From Talpa occidentalis (Eukaryota; Chordata; Mammalia; Eulipotyphla; Talpidae), in assembly GCF_014898055.3 (NCBI RefSeq), contig NW_023601212.1, positions 42,458,329 to 42,522,328 on the forward strand: a stretch of DNA of 64,000 bases, written 5' to 3'. Numbering within the stretch: position 1 is the first letter of the stretch; every line of letters starts with the position of its first letter. The notes under the pieces are model-generated. The model was not told the origin of the DNA, made no database searches, and saw only the letters and a program-made list of their open reading frames with translations. Below, piece by piece: positions 60,289-64,000 of this stretch. Both the position numbers and the translations under genes were made by a program.

Positions 60289-61401
60289 ATGACTCCTGGA
60301 AGAACCAGAGGGGAACAGAGAAGCCCACCCAAGATGCCGGCCAGTCCCAACAACACAGTGTCCCAACGCATACGGCAAATTAGAAAACAGACAGTAGGGA
60401 GGAGAAGAACCACACGCAACCTAGCAACTCTCCAGAGAAAAAGCACACCACAAAAAGAAAGCCAGCCCCCAGATTGCAAAGACAATAACTTGGAAGAATT
60501 TCTGAGCCTTCCAGAAAGAGAATTTAAAATTGCCGTGATTAAAAAACTGACAGAAGTCATAAAGGAAAACAATGATAAGGGGAAAATAATCAACGATCAG
60601 AAGAATGCAATTGAGTCCCTAGAGAGGGAAAACAATGGTCAGAAGAAAGAAATTGAGTCCCTAAAGAGGGAAGTAAAAGAAATGCAGGAGATCAAAGAAT
60701 TAATGGAAGAACTAAAGAATTCTGGGAAAAGAAATGAAAGCAGAATAGATGAAATGGAAGAACGAATAAGTAATCTTGAAGACACAGAAATAAAAAGAAC
60801 CAAAACAGAAAAGGAAAGAGAAGTACGAAGGAAAAAGAACGAAGAAAGACTTCGGGAACTATCTGACTCCATGAGGAAAGGAAATATAAGAGTTATAGGA
60901 ATACCAGAAGGAGAGGAGAGAGATGTAGGAACAGAGAAAATATTCAAAGAGATAATTGAAGAGAACTTCCCAAATGTGAAGAAGGAGCTGAAAATTGATA
61001 TACAAGAAGCAAGAAGAACACCAAACTTCCACGACAAAAGGAAAAATACAGCAAGACACATAATAGTAAAGCTCCCAAGAATCCAGGACAAGGAAAAAAT
61101 AATGAAGCTGGCAAGAGGGAAGAAACAGATAACATTCAAAGGAAAACCAATCAGGCTGACATCAGACTTCTCCGAAGAAACACTACGGGCAAGGAGAGAG
61201 TGGAGGGACATAGTCAACAGACTCCAAGAAAACAGATGCCAACCAAGAATACTCTATCCCGCAAAGCTCTCCTTCCTCTTTGAAGAAAGAATATGGACCT
61301 TCCCAGACAAACAGAAACTCCGGAATTTCATTGCAACTAAACCCCCACTCCAAAAAATACTACAAGGAGTCCTAAAGCCAGAACCTCAGAGGGACGAATA
61401 A
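60289..61401 (+). CDS. L1 ORF1, intact
   Basis: 370 codons from the ATG at 60289, or 355 from 60334, which aligns with the start used by the other copies. A basic N-terminal tail (about residues 1-75) precedes a long Lys/Glu coiled coil (about 80-175) that contains a short internal duplication (EIESLKRE-type repeats). The RRM (NIRVIGIPEGEE onward) and C-terminal domain (LTSDFSEETLRARREW, RILYPAKLSF) follow. Human ORF1p is 338 residues, so this one is a little longer. The family protein trimerises and binds L1 RNA. It is the only undamaged retrotransposon ORF in the window; expression is unknown. Confidence 0.85.
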   Translation: MTPGRTRGEQRSPPKMPASPNNTVSQRIRQIRKQTVGRRRTTRNLATLQRKSTPQKESQPPDCKDNNLEEFLSLPEREFKIAVIKKLTEVIKENNDKGKIINDQKNAIESLERENNGQKKEIESLKREVKEMQEIKELMEELKNSGKRNESRIDEMEERISNLEDTEIKRTKTEKEREVRRKKNEERLRELSDSMRKGNIRVIGIPEGEERDVGTEKIFKEIIEENFPNVKKELKIDIQEARRTPNFHDKRKNTARHIIVKLPRIQDKEKIMKLARGKKQITFKGKPIRLTSDFSEETLRARREWRDIVNRLQENRCQPRILYPAKLSFLFEERIWTFPDKQKLRNFIATKPPLQKILQGVLKPEPQRDE

Positions 61402-61477
61402 CAATGAAAGAAGGCCAAAAAAAAAAAAAAAGTTATTAAAAGAATAAATAAATAAAATCAAAGGAAAGACAAACACA

Positions 61478-64000
61478 ATGGCAAATACAGATGTTAACAT
61501 ATCAATATTAACTCTAAATGTAAATGGACTAAACTCTTCAATAAAAAGACACAGAGTGGCAGCCTGGATTAAGAAACAAAACCCAACCTTTTGCTATCTC
61601 CAGGAAACACATTTAGCTACAAAAGATAAAGATAGACTCAAAGTTAAAGGATGGAAAACAATCCTACAAGCAAATGGACCAAAAAAGAAAGCAGGAACAG
61701 CTATACTTATATCAGATAAAACAGATTTCAAACTCAAAAAGATAAAAAGAGACCCCAATGGTCACTACATTATGATCAAGGGGACAATACTTCAAGAAGA
61801 AATAACACTCATTAACACATACTCACCAAACGAAGGAGCACCAAAATATATCAGACAACTGTTGTCCTCTCTGAAAACAGACATCAGAGAAAACACATAC
61901 GTAGTGGGAGACTTCAACACACCACTATCAACAATGGATAGATCAACAAGACAAAAAATAAGTAAAGAAACCAAAGCTCTAAATAAGGACCTAGAGCAAT
62001 TAGGCTTAACAGACATCTATAGAACACTAAACCCCCAAAAAACGGAGTACACATTTTCTCAAGCGCACACGGATCATTCTCCAGGATCGATCACATACTG
62101 GGGCACAAGACAAACATCGACAGATACACCAAGATTGAAATCATATCAACCATCTTTTCTGACCATGAAGGCATCAAACTAGAAATAAACCATAAAAAGA
62201 AGGCAAGGAACTTTCCTACCTCATGGAGATTAAAAACCACACTACTGGAAGACCATTGGACTAATGAGGAGATCAAAGAAGAAATTAAAAAATTTTTTGA
62301 ATTGAACGACAAGGAGGACACTAATATCCTAAATGTATGGGATGCAGCAAAAGCAGTAATAAGAGGAAAATATAGCAATAGAAGCTCACATCAAGAAACA
62401 AGAAAGAACGCAAAGAAACAACCTCATCTCGAAGCTCAAAGATCTAGAAAAAGAACAAAAAAAAGCCCCAAAACCAGTAGAAGAAAAGAAATAATAAAAA
62501 CCAAAGCAGAAATAAATGAAATTGAAACTAAAAAAACAATCCAAAAGATCAATGAAACCAAGAGCTGGTTCTTTGAAAAAATAAATAAAATAGACAAACC
62601 CTAGCCAGGCTCACAAAGGAAAAAGGGAGAAAGCACAAATAAATAGGATCATCAATGAAAGAGGAGAAATCACAACGGACACAGCAGAAATCAAAAGAAT
62701 AATCAGTAACTACTATGAACAGTTATATGGAAACAAGTTTAACAATCTAGAGGAGATGGACAAATTCCTACAACTCTACAATCACCCAAAGCTAGATAAA
62801 GAAGAAATAGAACACCTAAACAGACCAATTACAATTAGGGAAATTGAAATGGTAATAAAAAACCTCCCCAAAAACAAAAGCCCAGGACCTGATGGATTTA
62901 CAAATGAATTCTACCAAACATTCAGAGACGAATTAGTGCCTATCCTTCACAAACTCTTCCAAAAAATTGAGAAGGAAGGGACAATACCAAACACGTTTTA
63001 TGAAGCCAACATTACACTAATACCAAAACCGAACAAGGACAAACAAAAAAGGAAAACTACAGGCCAATCTCCCTAATGAACACTGATGCAAAAATCCTCA
63101 ATAAAATTTTAGCTATCAGAATCCAACAATGTATCCATAAGGTAATTCACCACGACCAAGTTGGATTCATTCCAGGGGCACAAGGATGGTTTAACATCCG
63201 AAAATCAATCAACGTTATCCAACACATCAACAAAAAGAAATATAAAAACCATATGATAATATCAATAGATGCTGAGAAAGCTTTCGACAAAGTGCAACAC
63301 CCATTCATGATAAAAGCCCTTGAAATTCTGGGGATACAAGGAACATACCTCAACATCATAAAGGCCATCTATGACAAGCCAACAGCCAGCATCATTCTCA
63401 ATGGTGAAAAGCTGAAAGCAATTCCATTAAGATCTGGAACAAGACAAGGATGTCCACTCTCACCATTGCTTTTCAATATAATACTGGAAGTCCTAGCCAG
63501 GGCAATAAGACAAGAGAAAGACATCCAAGGAATCCAAATAGGAAAAGAAGAAGTCAAACTATCACTATTTGCAGACGATATGATATTATACATAGAGAAC
63601 CCCAAAAACTCCACAGAAAAGCTAATTCAACTCATCAATCAGTTCAGTAAAGTGGCAGGATACAAAATCAACACGCAAAAGTCAGTAGCCTTCCTATACA
63701 CAAACAATAAATCTGAAGAAGAAGAAATCAAAAAGACCATCCCTTTTGTTATTGAAACAAAAAAAATCAAATATTTGGGAATAAATCTAACAAAAGAGGT
63801 AAAGGACCTATACAAAGAAAACTATAAAAAACTGTTAAAAGAAATAGAAGAAGACACAAAGAAATGGAGAGACATCCCCTGCTCATGGATTGGAAGAATA
63901 AACATTATTAAAATGGCCATCCTACCAAAAGCAATATACAGATTCAATGCTATTCCAATCAAAATTTCAATGTCATTCTTCAAAGAAATAGAACAATTAT
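61478..64000 (+). pseudogene. L1 ORF2, frameshifted, 3' end outside the window
   Basis: The endonuclease is open from 61478 with LNVNGLN, QETH and GDFNTPLS. The frame breaks at a shortened T run near 62056, a lost TA near 62372, ACCCTAG near 62600 (one C fewer than the other copy) and near 63045. From about 63060 to the window edge the reverse transcriptase is open and contains FADDM. All lesions sit in short homopolymers or dinucleotides. Confidence 0.85.

Larger units (their letters stand above)
59028..64000 (+). mobile_element. Long L1 with complete 5' end, runs off the window
   Basis: It starts GGGCGGAGCAACATGGCGGC, followed by a GC-rich 5' UTR, about 2.5 copies of the ~190-bp unit (59880-60288), ORF1 and ORF2. 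It lies antisense to and probably within an intron of the second CYP4F gene. The 3' end and right target duplication are outside the window. Confidence 0.93.

Overview
This is a gene-poor stretch of a placental mammal nuclear genome holding two cytochrome P450 CYP4F genes, both on the minus strand, in dense retrotransposon sequence. The dominant SINE begins with a tRNA-Glu-like head followed by an unrelated body ending in (AAAT)n or A-rich tails. Together with the L1 type it makes me think of a bat of the horseshoe/roundleaf group (a Rhin-1-like SINE). That assignment is from memory and is inference. Nothing looks prokaryotic or viral-genomic.

Layout. 1-7056: intergenic DNA with old L1 pieces, three SINEs, a solo LTR and a young 5'-truncated L1. 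7124-18301 (minus): a complete CYP4F gene. Twelve coding exons, joined with consensus splice sites and matching phases, give 524 codons plus stop. A thirteenth exon (14425-14569) is an in-phase alternative to the third exon and matches the mutually exclusive exon pair known from human CYP4F3. 18302-26097: upstream flank with a candidate promoter, a degenerate tandem repeat, MIRs and two SINEs. 26098-54537: a retrotransposon graveyard with L1 nested in L1, five SINEs (27932-44876), three related LTRs and a mariner-type MITE. A 100-N assembly gap at 39961-40060 falls inside an L1. 54553-57459: unclassified DNA with an orphan membrane-protein-like exon. 57527-58430 (minus): the last four coding exons of a second CYP4F gene. 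Its other exons must lie beyond the window, past an antisense L1 that starts at 59028 and runs off the end.

The two CYP4F genes are tandem, same-orientation paralogues about 50 kb apart. Their terminal exons and 3' UTRs are almost identical (3 silent differences in 178 bp) while the adjacent exons differ much more, which suggests recent gene conversion. CYP4F enzymes are ER-anchored heme monooxygenases that omega-hydroxylate fatty acids and eicosanoids. The alternative exon pair would let the first gene make two isoforms. The rest is mobile DNA; three L1 copies are long enough to compare, and they show an array of roughly 190-bp units just upstream of ORF1.
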